In this document: positions 1 through 10,765 of the stretch, in pieces
Layout of the letters: every line of letters begins with the position of its first letter
Numbering within the stretch: position 1 is the stretch's first letter
Assembly (NCBI GenBank): GCA_905183005.1
Contig: CAJJDO010000168.1
Coordinates: forward strand, 65,437 to 129,436
Origin: Paramecium pentaurelia
Taxonomy: Eukaryota; Ciliophora; Oligohymenophorea; Peniculida; Parameciidae
Length of the DNA stretch: 64,000 nt
Direction of reading: 5' to 3'
The notes under the pieces: generated by a model
Databases searched by the model: none
Told to the model about the DNA's origin: nothing
The model's input: the letters and a program-made list of their open reading frames with translations, nothing else
Made by a program: the position numbers and the translations under genes

Positions 1-291
1 TACCTTATCCTCTATAACGTTTGGCTTAAAATATATTCCTACTTATCCTTAAAGAATTATATAGAATTTGTCTCCAACTGAATCTATGTTAATGATGGAT
101 GTATTTTATGTAGCATATTCATGTTCAAAGTAATAACTAAAATTTAGATCACTTTAATCTGCAAAATATTTTTAAAAGAATTCGATCCTCCTTACCATCC
201 TTTCTATTGGAAATAAATCATCTTCACTTCTTTTTTCAAAGGGTTTCTTTAACTATCTAATTAATTCCTAGAGAATTTTAAATTGTTACAT
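1..291 (-). CDS. cyclic-nucleotide-binding-domain protein, N-terminal part (cut by window edge)
   Basis: Partial gene; the visible 97 residues are the N-terminus and the rest lies left of base 1. Translation with TAA/TAG as Gln starts MQQFKILQELIRQLKKPFEK. Near the end comes IDSVGDKFYIILQGQVGIYF, the glycine-containing beta-roll signature (G-D-xx-Y-x-I-x-x-G-x-V) of cNMP-binding domains such as protein kinase A/G regulatory regions. The preceding segment (MVRRIEFFQKY) resembles the helix that leads into the domain. In ciliates this family is large, and members may be free-standing or fused to kinases or channels; the window cannot say which. The start is the first ATG in the frame. No intron is seen in the visible part. 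Confidence 0.8.
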
Positions 292-957
292 CCTCCATCT
301 TATATATATATATTATTTGTATTAATAAATATCAATAATTTTATTAACAAATTCTTAAGAATATAATCAATTTCTCAATTTACATAGAACTTTTTTTATA
401 TAATGTTTTAAAACTAAAATTAAAGATTCATTTTTTATTATTATTCATAAATTAATATAATATTTTTTAGATTCTTAAAGATTATTTTATCTCTAAATTA
501 GTATAATAATTAAAATATTGCTATTTAAATTAAGAGAACTATTTCATTTTAATTAAGTTGTTTTTATGATAATATATGAAATTTAATTTTTATTCTAATA
601 TCACTCTTATTTGAATTAATATATTTAAATCAACTAACAATTTCACATTTATTCTTTTGAATTCTTTTCATTTAAAATATTATATTATTATTAATCTATT
701 TATACAATTGTTTCTTATCTATTTAATTATCTTTATCAAAGAAAGTGATGATAAAATGATGTGTTCAACTTAAGATTTAGTGTTATCTATTGAATCACTC
801 ATAGAATTTTTATTGTATGTCTGATTAGGATTATAAAATTTTTGTTGTTTAATAGAACTATTTATATGTAATTAGAAATAAGTAATAATACACTTTTTTC
901 AATGATTAAGGATTAGATAAAAAAATATAAAAGTTGATTATAATATGCTAGTCATAT
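292..957. other. AT-rich intergenic spacer
   Basis: About 670 bp, strongly AT-rich, with a short TA run near 301-314. It lies between the 5' end of the cNMP-binding gene and the 3' end of the next gene, so it should hold the promoter of the former. I find no convincing coding frame or RNA gene. Confidence 0.5.
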
Positions 958-1260
958 TCATAATTGCTTTTTGTTCCTAACAAAACTGAAACCACGAATC
1001 TTCTTGGCAATACTAAATTCTGAATTCATAATTGAAATATCTTAACTAGCCATTGAGATGGATGATTGAATAAGCGATTCGTTTTGTGAAAAAAGCTGTG
1101 ATTATAATTTACTAATTTTCCATTACTCAACTACAAAAGAAAAACCTCTTCTTATTCTTTAGGATGCAATAGAAATTGATTTCTATGTTTTTGGTTTCTT
1201 CAATTAGAAGCTAAATCCTCTTATTTGTTTTGTGTTGCTTAATATTGTAGAGTTTACCAT
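958..1260 (-). CDS. small basic protein with three IRGFSF-type repeats
   Basis: Single-exon frame of 100 residues ending in TGA. I do not recognise a family. The protein is rich in Ser, Lys and Gln and carries the same short motif three times: KQIRGFSFQLKKPK, RIRRGFSFVVEQ and KKIRGFSFVRNKK, the last near the C-terminus. Repeated basic-aromatic motifs of this kind often bind partner proteins or become phosphorylated, but that is inference. The start chosen is the first ATG (MVNSTILSN). The repeat, kept in one frame across 250 bp, is the main reason to believe the gene is real; no homology could be checked. Confidence 0.5.
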
Positions 1261-1357
1261 TTGTTTTATTTACAAATTATTAAAATTAATAACAACTTCG
1301 TTAACTATAAATAATTGTTTTTCATTTAAGTAAAATAGCAAAACATATTAAATTAGT

Positions 1358-2072
1358 TCAATAATATCTCCATCCATATTAGAATTACTAATACGATCGC
1401 TAGTGTCCCATAAGTTGAGATGGTGGTGAAACAAAAGAGGATCTTCTATTATAAGCATTCTAATCAACTTAGTAATTTCTTCCCACAGCAGGTCCTTCTG
1501 GTATTATAGTATCTGCCTTTTAAACATTATAATATGGTGTAATATCATGAGTTAAATTGCTTTTGACTTTACCAAATAGTTTTTCTTCGTATTTCAACAA
1601 TTATCGAATGAATCCAGGATTGGGACAAACTATTGGTCTTACACTTTTTAAGTAAATCAATGCCTCTTATAAGGTCCAATCTTAAGAGAACATTAGATAA
1701 GCCAACACAATAGTGGCAGATCTAGATTTCCCTGCCACGCAATGGACAAGTACGTTGTGATTATCATCCATATGTTTATTGATAAATTTATTGGTTTTAT
1801 CAAAATATCCAGAGATATCACATTATGGACGATCATTAACTTATAAAACCATTTGATCGGTATCTGAATTAGCTTGGAAATCTAATAAATAAGTTAATAG
1901 ATTGTTTACTTTGTTCTGTAGAAAAAGATATTATGGCTTTGACATCATAATTCTGATAATATTAAAATGCTTGAGCATCTCCTATATAGAGTTTACTATC
2001 AAAATCAAGAACACAATTTATGAAATTAGTTGAAGCTTATGGAGTTGGATAGGCAGGATAATAGTAATTCAT
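1358..2072 (-). CDS. dual-specificity protein phosphatase
   Basis: Two exons (2072-1910 and 1881-1358) with a 28-nt intron at 1882-1909; removing it joins the frame and gives 228 residues. Around residue 100 lies HCVAGKSRSATIVLAYLM, the HCxxGxxRS catalytic loop of cysteine-dependent dual-specificity phosphatases; Cys is the nucleophile and Arg binds phosphate. The next segment, LIYLKSVRPIVCPNPGFIRQ, is the usual helix after the loop. A general-acid Asp should lie near DRPQCDISGYF. The family removes phosphate from Ser/Thr/Tyr of target proteins such as MAP kinases. The C-terminal 70 residues (NRRSSFVSPPSQ) look disordered. The catalytic motif is complete, so an active enzyme is likely; the substrate is unknown. 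Confidence 0.92.
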
Positions 2073-2961
2073 TTTACAAACAGAATTTAATAATGTTTAT
2101 TTTCCGTTAAAATTTATAACCAATATATCATAAAATATACTCAATTCTTAAATTAACATACAACAAGAATAGGTTAATATCTATTTACTAAAATCTTTTT
2201 AACAAAATAACATGATTAAGGCAATCAAAAAGCATTTTATATATGAAATAATATACATTTTATATCAATAGCATACAATAATTAATATCATCTCAATAAT
2301 TTACATCATCATCATCCTATTAATTTATGTATATGCAAAAACATTTAAGATCAAAATAAAACTACTTTTTCTTTTTTTGTTCTCGCATAATTCAAAAAGT
2401 TTATTAGATTTATAAAAAAGAACTTTCTAAATTGAGGATCATCTCATTATTATATATTGTTCATCTTTTTATTAGAATCTAAAAACTAAGATTATGATAT
2501 TATTATTTAGATACTAGATAATAAATAATACTTTCTTATAAGTTTATTTGAATTATTAATTGGGGTGAAAATGTGAAAGATAATTCATGGTATAATGAAT
2601 TCAAATTTGGTAAAATTTAAGTAGTATTTATTATTTAGAATAAATGACTATTTTATATTCAATTAACTCTAATTTTTATAGTCTATTTTTTAAAAGATTA
2701 TTTCTTATGAATATTATAATTGTATTTATTGATTAGTCAATGTATGTATTTTTCATTAAGATTTTCTAGATTTGATTATAAATCTAATTGTCTCATATAG
2801 TGGATTTATTTTGGAGTTAAATAATACTTAATTAATTGTTCAGATATTGTAATGAAATAGTTTTTGTTATTATGGCTGTGGTTTAATAATTCAGTTAATT
2901 GAGTTTGCAAAGGTGAGCTACTATTCATATATAATAAATTAATTTTTATTCGTTTTTATTA
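2073..2961. other. AT-rich intergenic spacer between divergent genes
   Basis: About 890 bp between the divergently oriented phosphatase and membrane-protein genes. A short minus-strand frame around 2360-2450 (DPQFRKFFFINLINFLNYA) lacks a start and is interrupted by TGA; I take it as chance or a relic. Nothing else is visible. Confidence 0.45.
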
Positions 2962-5299
2962 ATGGGTTGGTTAGGATCGCTGGTAGTGATAATTTTAATC
3001 TGTATAGTGGGGATAGCATGGTACTTTGTGCATTTGATAGCATAAGTAAGAAATCATAGCATTATTAATAGGGTTTTACAGTGCAATATAAAGATGAATA
3101 AGACTTTGTAAGTGATCAACTTAGAGGGTTGTTAGGAGTAGATGATATTTAGCCTAGTTCTTATAGGCCAACAGTAGAACCATAATATTTATCAGGAATT
3201 GTGGATTTAATAGAAACATCAATAGGTGGATTATGGCTAGCACAATTTTTGTATATGGTTCTACTTCTATTTCTATTTTTTTTGGTTGTGGACATTTGGT
3301 TTATTGATTATCCATTCTCATTTATGTTCAATGCAATTATAGGTGCTATTACTGTGATGTTATTTGCATATTATGTCACATCGACAAATAGTAAATCGTT
3401 GACAAGAGCATTAATATAAGTATGTTATATGTAGGAAATATAAAAGTCATAATTTTCAAAGGAGGAGAGTTTTGGATACATGTATTAAAGTGGTTTTGCT
3501 ATAGTGAGTTTATTGTTTAGTTTACTTTTTGGAATGTATGTCTTAATGTATTACTTTAATGTGGCTGTTTGGGGAGGAGATATGAAGAAAGAAGAATATG
3601 AGAAGGTATCAATATTAATGATTGGATTCTTAATGGGAATGATATTGGGAGGATTCATATATAGAGAAGGTATATCAATGATGTGTAGATCATTAAAGAC
3701 TGCTTCTTTTGGTTTAATAAGGGCTGATTTAAATTTAAGTGTTGGCAATAATAATATATCATAATTAACTAGATTAGCATATATGGTATCTTAATAAGCA
3801 GGAAATGCCATTGTCAATTTTTTAGACACAGGATTTGTACTTGTATTTTTATGTTGTGCCATATCATAAATTGTTATTAATAGTCCTGAAATATTGGATA
3901 GTAAAAATAGAAGTGCTTTTATTATGGGACCTATTTATTTAATATGTATTGGATATTTAGGATCTATTATATGTTATTTTTTAAAAACAATGTGTGCAGA
4001 TTAAGAGACTGGATCATTTGCTGCTCTTAATGTTAGATGGTAAGTAATTATAGCTGCTTTGATATCATTTATTATTCATGTATCATTTCCATTTTCATTT
4101 CTTATTGATAAATTTACACTCAAAGGTGAAAATACTAAAGATATTGATTTTGCAGGTAAATCCTCTATGCATGCTTGTTGGTGTTATTTGTTAGGATTGA
4201 TATTCAATATACTTCATATAAGTTTATTTGAATGGTATACATCTCATGGATGTCCTAATGTCAGAAATATGGTAAATTATTATGATCAAATAGGGATTAG
4301 CAACAAGTGATCGTATATTGCCAATGAATTTGATCTACTCAAACTATTTGGGAGATTTATTTTCTGCTATTCCAGCTATTCTAATGTTCCTATTGATATC
4401 AATAGTATATTCAATAGAAGGATTTGCTGGATTATTATTTGCAGCCTCTGGTTATATCTCTTTATTTATTATTTATGGAGTTATATTCTTTATTGGTTGT
4501 AATTCTTCTGATTCATATAAATTAACATGTTTTGCTCATTTCATATCAGATGTTTAAGGCAAAATATTTTAGATTTATTGGGAAGCCAAAAACTATATGG
4601 TATTCCTTAAAGCTACTAATGCAGGTACTGCTTTCCTTGTATCTATTGGAATTATTGGTGCTTAACTTTATTAATATCCAACTGCATTGAATTCATTGTT
4701 TATACATAATGAAGGATTTTTAGGATTGTTCATTGGTTTTAGTCTTATGTTTGTATGTAGAGGTATCAATATATGGGGAATTATTAATGTTGCAAAAAGC
4801 TATGTAATAATGATATATTAATTAATTAATAGTTTATTTTCTAACCATCTGATGAATCAGGAGGAAAATTGAATTATTTGATAGATATAAGAATAATTGA
4901 ATTTACTAAGTTCAAATTTACTCATAGTATGCTATATGTTGCATACAATGTATTATTTGTCACAATAATCATATTAATTTTTGGATCAATTTTAGGACAT
5001 GCTGGAAGTGTGGCTATCATGATTGGGGCATGTATTGCTACATTCCTAATTCAATATAATGGACTAATAAAGGGCACAACTCTTGAAAATTCAAGAGTTT
5101 ATAATGAAAGTATGATATTGAAATTGAGTCTTTAGTTTAAGATAATAGAAAGGATCATCATTATCTTATGTATGTATCTGGAGATACTTATGCTTGTGCC
5201 ACTGAGGAAAGTAATGCTTGTCCTTTGATTCCATATTTGATTTACAGTTTCTGTTTACTAATTTCATGTCAAAAACATTTTGCAAAAGCAGAGAAATGA
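2962..5299 (+). CDS. membrane-bound pyrophosphatase (V-PPase) homologue lacking catalytic residues
   Basis: Five exons; introns 3046-3071, 4272-4293, 4804-4832 and 5110-5135 (26, 22, 29, 26 nt) give 744 residues, close to plant V-PPases (about 760). It is highly hydrophobic, about 15-16 membrane segments. Homology is seen in order along the whole length: MYQSGFAIVSLLF (family: AFRSGAVMGF), FEWYTSHGCPNVRNM (EYYTSxxYxPV), VFLKATNAGTAFL (DALDxxGNTTAA), EGFLGLFIGFSLMF (VVVGLFIGALLPF), DHHYLMYVSGDTYACATEE (HHGGKGSxxHKAAVIGDTVGDPFKD). The residues that bind Mg-pyrophosphate are gone: the DVGADLVGKVE region reads TASFGLIRADL and DNVGDNVGD reads YMVSQQAGN. I infer a membrane pseudoenzyme that cannot hydrolyse pyrophosphate. 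The family normally pumps protons into acidic vacuoles; the role here is unknown. The alignment was done by eye. Confidence 0.75.
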
Positions 5300-5410
5300 A
5301 ATGATTTATTTGAAAATACATCAATATACACAATCATAATTAGTTATTATCTAGTAGTAAATTCTACACAATATTATAAATCAAATAAATATCAAAATAT
5401 AATAGCTCAA

Positions 5411-5710
5411 ATGAGCTGTATTGGATAAGCATAATAATAACTGAGTGAGAAACTCATTAAAACTGATGGTGATGATTCAGATACTCCAATCCCTGAATCT
5501 GACAAAGATGATCTCGGTTAAATCTTGAATACTGAAGAAAGTAAGGGTAAACCAATAAAAACCCTTAGATTCAGTTTATAAAATCAAGTGTGGATTTTTG
5601 ATAGATCCTCTTAAAGACATCAATCCTATAAATCACCTTCTCCACTAATTAAAAACTCTTCACCATCCATACTCAAAAATAAAAGCAAACAAAAAGAAAC
5701 TAAATAATGA
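5411..5710 (+). CDS. small hypothetical protein, acidic centre and basic tail
   Basis: Single-exon frame of 99 residues, MSCIGQAQQQLSEKLIKTDG onwards. The middle is acidic (DGDDSDTPIPESDKDD) and the C-terminus is Ser/Lys-rich (SPSPLIKNSSPSILKNKSK). SP and TP sites suggest possible phosphorylation. No membrane segment or known domain. It starts 111 bp downstream of the pyrophosphatase-like gene on the same strand. Composition is unlike intergenic DNA, with many charged codons, which supports coding; the function is unknown. Confidence 0.5.
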
Positions 5711-5767
5711 AATATATATTTAAATTAATTCATGAACAATAATAACAAAAAAAAATAAGCCAAGTTA

Positions 5768-6237
5768 TCATGTTGTTAAAACTTTCTCTAGAAAATAAAC
5801 TGTTGCTTTAACAAAAAATAAAAATAATAAACCCAACCTCTAATCATAAATGATAAATATAATTCACCCTTTGCTTTATATGGTATGCCAAATTCTTTAT
5901 GTACAGCTAAAGTAACATTACACAATTTCCTACTAAAAAAATAAGGAGAAAAAATTAAAAACACTTCCAAAGATATACATTAAATATTCATTGATAGATA
6001 ATTACTCAATCTTTCACAATTATAAGAACTGATTCCTTATATTTTCCCTTATATGCATGAATTAATAATAACCCATGAATAATTAATATCAGTTCTCCCA
6101 TATTGTGTTACATAATATTTAGCTAAACGAATAACTTCATTTACTAAACAATTAATAGTAGATGCAATAACTGGACCTGGAACATTATCCATTGAAATTG
6201 CTTAATTAAATGCATCCTAAGTGGATTCCTACTCCAT
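5768..6237 (-). CDS. hypothetical protein, uncertain ends
   Basis: A continuous minus-strand frame with protein-like composition: MEQESTQDAFNQAISMDN at the start, then GPVIASTINCLVNEVIRLAK, YGRTDINYSWVIINSC and HKEFGIPYKAKGELYLSF. I do not recognise the family. An in-frame TGA lies just before the chosen ATG. The end is uncertain. The given stop needs a 38-nt intron near 5800-5840 that starts GTT rather than GTA. Without it the frame runs on into the antisense of the neighbouring gene. Further 5' exons between 6240 and 6520 are possible. Exact size is therefore open; about 143 residues in this model. Confidence 0.35.
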
Positions 6238-6551
6238 CGATCAAAATGACAATGCCAAATATAATATTTAATAATTTCACTATAACTCAACATAAAGGTA
6301 GAACATATATTAAAATTCCTTTTTCGATAGATAAGAAACTGCAGATGCAATTATTATATAATATTAATTTCTCAATTCTTTCCAACTTGATTCATAACTC
6401 CTAAACTACTTAAAAAAAGCATTTTAACTTTCAGAAAATATAGTCATTATTTTACCATCTAAAATATAGATTAATGATTTTTGTTCTTTTTTGAGTCCAT
6501 TTTAACATCAAAATGATCATTGTTTTAGGTAAATTGAAATTTAGAAAATTA
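6238..6551. other. short spacer, possible missed 5' exons of the minus-strand gene
   Basis: About 310 bp. On the minus strand several short frames (for example DGKIMTIFSESQNAFFKQF near 6370-6460) look coding but I could not join them to the gene below 6237 with normal introns. Otherwise it is a promoter-sized gap between divergent genes. Confidence 0.3.
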
Positions 6552-7061
6552 ATGTTGGAGGTCTTCCATTATGTTAAATTGTTTATATTGGATTTATAAA
6601 AGATGAAGTATATAATATATCAACTATAGGAAATCATAAATGAACAATTAATGAATTGTTATCTAAAAGAATTATTGTCAGATCAACCTAATCTTGAAGA
6701 TATTTAAATCTCTCATTACTAAAAATTACTACGTAATGTTATCACTGAAATTGGAATGTAGAAAACTATGCTTTTAATTGAAAAAACTTTAGCAACAAAA
6801 ACACAATTAGATTTTATTATCAATTTATTTCTATAATAAATTGCTTAACTAAATATTGTTTCATTAGAAAATATCACTAATTAAATAGAATGTTCAATAA
6901 TGGAACAAACTCCTACACTGAATCATCCATTATTGAATGCCAGCCAATCTAGTTTATCTAAAAAATAAAGTTCTTTAAGAATAAGTTCTGATCTATCAAA
7001 ACCTTCATTTCAATAAAGCAAATATAAGATTTTCAGTTTCCAAAATAAAACAATAGAATGA
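6552..7061 (+). CDS. hypothetical helical protein with Ser-rich tail
   Basis: Single-exon frame of 169 residues. The first 110 residues are predicted-helical by composition (YQLQEIINEQLMNCYLKELL, LIEKTLATKTQLDFIINLF), and the tail is Ser/Lys-rich (SQSSLSKKQSSLRISSDLSK). No known domain recognised. The start is the first ATG in frame (MLEVFHYVKLF); a second ATG at 6603 would shorten it by 17 residues. The stop lies only 20 bp from the convergent stop of the bZIP gene, typical of this compact genome. Confidence 0.55.
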
Positions 7062-7081
7062 TTAATATTAACAGATTAAAA

Positions 7082-8643
7082 TCAATTACATTTTTTTACT
7101 TATTTTCTTTACAACAATTATTATTATTATTCAATTAACATTCCTCCTTAATCTTTTTTGTCATTCACTCTCTTAAATATAGTTGATGCTTAGAACTCAG
7201 CTCTAAATTAATTCTATATATATTTATTATTAAAATTAATACCTTATGTAAAATTAATAAACATTAAGCCAAGATTTAAGGTTATAATTTCTCTTTCAAC
7301 TATTCCCATAATAAATCAACCTTTCCTGCTTCACTCTATATGAATTTAATCTCCTTCTTTATCTTCTTAAATGAGCTTTATTCATATATAAGATCAAATT
7401 TATTACTCATACATATTCTATTTTGATTATCCTAATTTTTATTTAATCTTTTCATTATTTCCAAAATCATTTGTTTTTGTAATAACAATTTTCTTAAACA
7501 CATCTCTCAAATAATCTGTGTAATTTCTTTAATATATTTAAATGTACCTAGAATTTTAAGAAAAGAAATCTTTATCATCTAATATACTGAACAGATATTT
7601 TGTCTATAATGGCAAACAAACATTTAATATTTAATATAAGTATGATTTTGCAGCATCTATTCTCTCTTACTTATTTGATGATGTTCTATATTTAAGTGCA
7701 TCCAATAATATCTCAATCTCTGTTACATCTTTCCCTTAATTAATACAATTCTCTAATCTATCAAATAATTGTTATTATTGTTCTAAGAATTATGAATACT
7801 ATACACATATATATTAATATTTACCTTATCCTATTATTTATTATAATTTTCAATCGATTTTAATAAACTATTGCATTATTCTCTTAATTTATCATTTTCA
7901 TCCTATAATTCTTGTACTCTAGTCTCCAATAATTCAAAATATATTTTTTTTCTAGCTCTTGAATTTCTGGCTGATTCTCTATTCCTAACTTATTTTAGAC
8001 GATTAGGATCCGTAATTCCATCATTAAATGAATCAGGATTTTCTGATGATGACTAATCAGTATGCAATAATAATTGTTATTCATTCTTTCTTTCTAACTT
8101 CTATTAACTCTTTCTAAAAATGAATCAAAATATTTCAATACGATTATCTAATTTTTTTTGTTACCATTAAATGGCTATTGGTCTCTTTCTTAACCAGATT
8201 CTGAATTTTATTTTTATATGTGCTCTTTGTATATCCCAAATTCATTATAATCTAGGATTGCAATGAATCTTTTAAATTTTTTTATTCTTCTTTTGTGTAT
8301 TTTTCTATATTGAAAAGATAAAAATACTTGATCTTCTACTATTTTAATGATTCTAACTAGCATCTCTAGAATAATCACCTTCACTCCCACTTTTTGGTTA
8401 AGCTTCTACAGAGCTATCATTAATAATCTTAAGCCTATCCATTTTAATTTCTTCAATCTAAATTTAGTTTACTCCAAAATTATTATTGCCATTGTTAGCA
8501 TCTTCAAAAATTTAGATTTTAGGGAATTCTGATTGTTATTATTGTTAATTTTTAAAAAATGGATCTGTTCCTTATGAAAAATCAATTTGATTGACATTGA
8601 CATCACAAGAACTATAATGAAATGAGTATACTGAATTACTCAT
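7082..8643 (-). CDS. bZIP transcription factor 1, with an apparent 1-nt frameshift
   Basis: Six exons; introns at 8305-8327, 8114-8141, 7799-7824, 7516-7547 and 7214-7242. The basic-leucine-zipper region is clear: RLKQVRNRESARNSRARKK contains the N-x(7)-R DNA-contact core (NRESARNSR), followed by a heptad zipper (YFELLETRVQELQDENDKL). A long helical tail follows, matching the neighbouring paralogue residue by residue (KVDLLWEQLKEKLQPQIL). The N-terminus is Asn/Gln/Ser-rich. Exon lengths miss a whole number of codons by one base. The frame breaks near 7465-7485, at a run of five T on the plus strand, while the paralogue reads through, so one A is missing from the coding strand. This may be a sequencing error or recent decay. 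bZIP proteins bind DNA as dimers in the nucleus. Confidence 0.85.
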
Positions 8644-8768
8644 TGAAATAATATTGCTCACTAATTATAGGATCACACATAAATTATTAGTCTAAATATA
8701 TATATATCATTAATCAATTATTTTTTTTCACATATTATCTTAGATTTGCAGGCCGTTAACAGTTTGCA

Positions 8769-10211
8769 TCAGTTTAACTCTAATAATATATCTAAATTGA
8801 ATACTTATGGATTTTATTTAAAATATTTACAATCGCTAAATAAATTACTACAATCAAAAACTGGTCTATGTTAATTCTAAAAATAATATATATTCACTGT
8901 TACCTGATAAATTGTCAATAACAAAGATCTCAATTATAATGGTTCCAATGTCTCATAAATACACTTCCAAATAGAATCAACCTTTTAAGTTTCACTAATT
9001 ATCATCTTTACTGAAGTGTAAAGATTATTTATACAACTAAAATAAATAATAAATATTAATACCTTGTTATGGTTTTTTTTATACAATTCAGCTTCTCCTT
9101 TTATTTTCTAATCTTTCTCAATTATTCTTGTTTAACATCCATTAGCTAATATGTTTCTTTTGTCCATTCAAAAAAAGAACTAAATATCTATTTAAATATT
9201 ATACCCTTAAAAATCTGATAACAAATCTTTATTTTGATCATAACTATATACAATATATTTTAATTCTATGGGTAATAAAATCTCTAATAGATTTTCTATA
9301 TATTAATTTCCAACCATATTCTTATCAGAATTTAATTAACATTCTTTCATTTATTCTAATACAAACTTTGTTGTCTCTAAATCTTAATCCTTGATTTAAC
9401 AAACTTCTAATTATTCTATTAATTTTTTCTAGGTCTCTAATTAGAACTAATACTTTGATAATTTTTAAATATTTATACATTTTCTTAACACTCTCTATAT
9501 TTTTGTATTTATTTTGCTTAATTCTAACAAACTTCATTCAATCTATCAATTTCATCTTACAAATCCTTTACTTTATTTTCCAATAACTCAAAATACAGTC
9601 TCTTTCTTGCTCTTGAATTTCGAGCCGCAACTCTATTTTTTGCTAATTTGTCCTCTGACATCTCACCTCCTGATTAAAGTGAGCTTTTTTATTCAGATTA
9701 ATCTGATGTTTCAATAAGTTAATGTGAAGACTTTCTTTTTATTTTCTATTGACTCTTTCTATTTAGAATAATATTAATGAAATTACGAAATTCGATTTGA
9801 TTTTGGATTAGTTGTAATCTTTTTATCAACCAATTAACTAATTTTGCTTGTATATAGACTTTTAGCATAGTGTACATTAAAGAGATCCTAATTACTCTCC
9901 ACAATTTTGTTGCTTAATTATTGTCTTGTTCTAGGTCTTTTAAGATATTGTTTATTCAAAGAATTGTTATCATCAGTATGGCTCCAAGAGGTTGCTCTTC
10001 CATCACTGTGAACAGATTAAACAGATTAAATTTAGAGTTTTTCAAGACCTAAATCATCGAAAATGGATTCCCCTGGATTTTCGAAAGGTTGATCTGATTA
10101 TGGTAAATCCGAACATGAATCTTCAAATACTCGAATCACAGGCAGCTCTTTCCTATTTGCATGAGAAGATTAAAAATATTTCTCCACATCTCCCATGGCT
10201 TCATTTTCCAT
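8769..10211 (-). CDS. bZIP transcription factor 2
   Basis: Six exons; introns 9759-9786, 9447-9478, 9180-9204, 9037-9062 and 8877-8903 (28, 32, 25, 26, 27 nt). The bZIP core is KLAKNRVAARNSRARKR followed by the zipper LYFELLENKVKDLQDEIDRL. N-terminal residues are acidic and Ser-rich (VIRVFEDSCSDLPQSDQ), a plausible activation region. The C-terminal helical region (ETQKVDSIWKCIYETLEP, NQHRPVFDCSNLF) matches bZIP 1, and four or five intron positions are shared with it, with the same phase before KSQQK. The two genes are a tandem duplication that has diverged. Unlike bZIP 1 this copy has an intact frame. Targets are unknown. Confidence 0.9.
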
Positions 10212-10765
10212 GTTATCTATGAGATATAGACAAGGTAGTAACCTGATATATTTAGTTTTTATGCTTCAATTTCAAGATGTCCATCCATTATATTATTTAT
10301 ATATATATATTTAATCTTTATTTCTGATTTATTTTAACATGCATATATATAATAAACAAAAATTCTTTTTGTATTAATGTCTTATTCAAAGTTTATTAAG
10401 TTTATATAGGCAAATTATTGAAGAGTTTATTTGTTATGTAAATTTGTAAAGAACAAAATTTTACTATTCCATATAATATATGATAGTTTTAATATATTAT
10501 AGCAAAGTATTATACATTTTAGATTTTCTAGAAAACTTAAAAATTATAAATATGAGTAGATAAAATTGTAATAAGATGTTTATTTTATTATTTATGTTTA
10601 TTAAAATATTAATTAGATGTCTTGAGACATATTATAACTTAGAATAAATAGAACATAATAAATATATTGTTAAAATATTAATTTGGTTATGTTAAATTCA
10701 TTATAATAATTCAAGATTTCTTTTAATATTAGAATTAAAATAATAAACAAAATTTTGCTGTTTGT
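10212..10765. other. AT-rich intergenic spacer between divergent genes
   Basis: About 550 bp between the starts of bZIP 2 and the next plus-strand gene, so it probably holds both promoters. No coding frame or recognisable site found. Confidence 0.5.

Noticed and set aside
2360..2450. Short minus-strand frame DPQFRKFFFINLINF
   Set aside because: No start codon, an in-frame TGA just upstream and no link to another exon.
7465..7485. Programmed -1 frameshift in bZIP 1
   Set aside because: The local sequence C-AAA-AAC is close to, but not, the slippery heptamer A-AAA-AAC, and the paralogue needs no shift; a missing base is simpler.
9325..9537. 70-codon minus-strand frame beginning MKFVRIKQ
   Set aside because: It is a shifted frame over the bZIP 2 zipper and an intron; the bZIP frame aligns to the paralogue.
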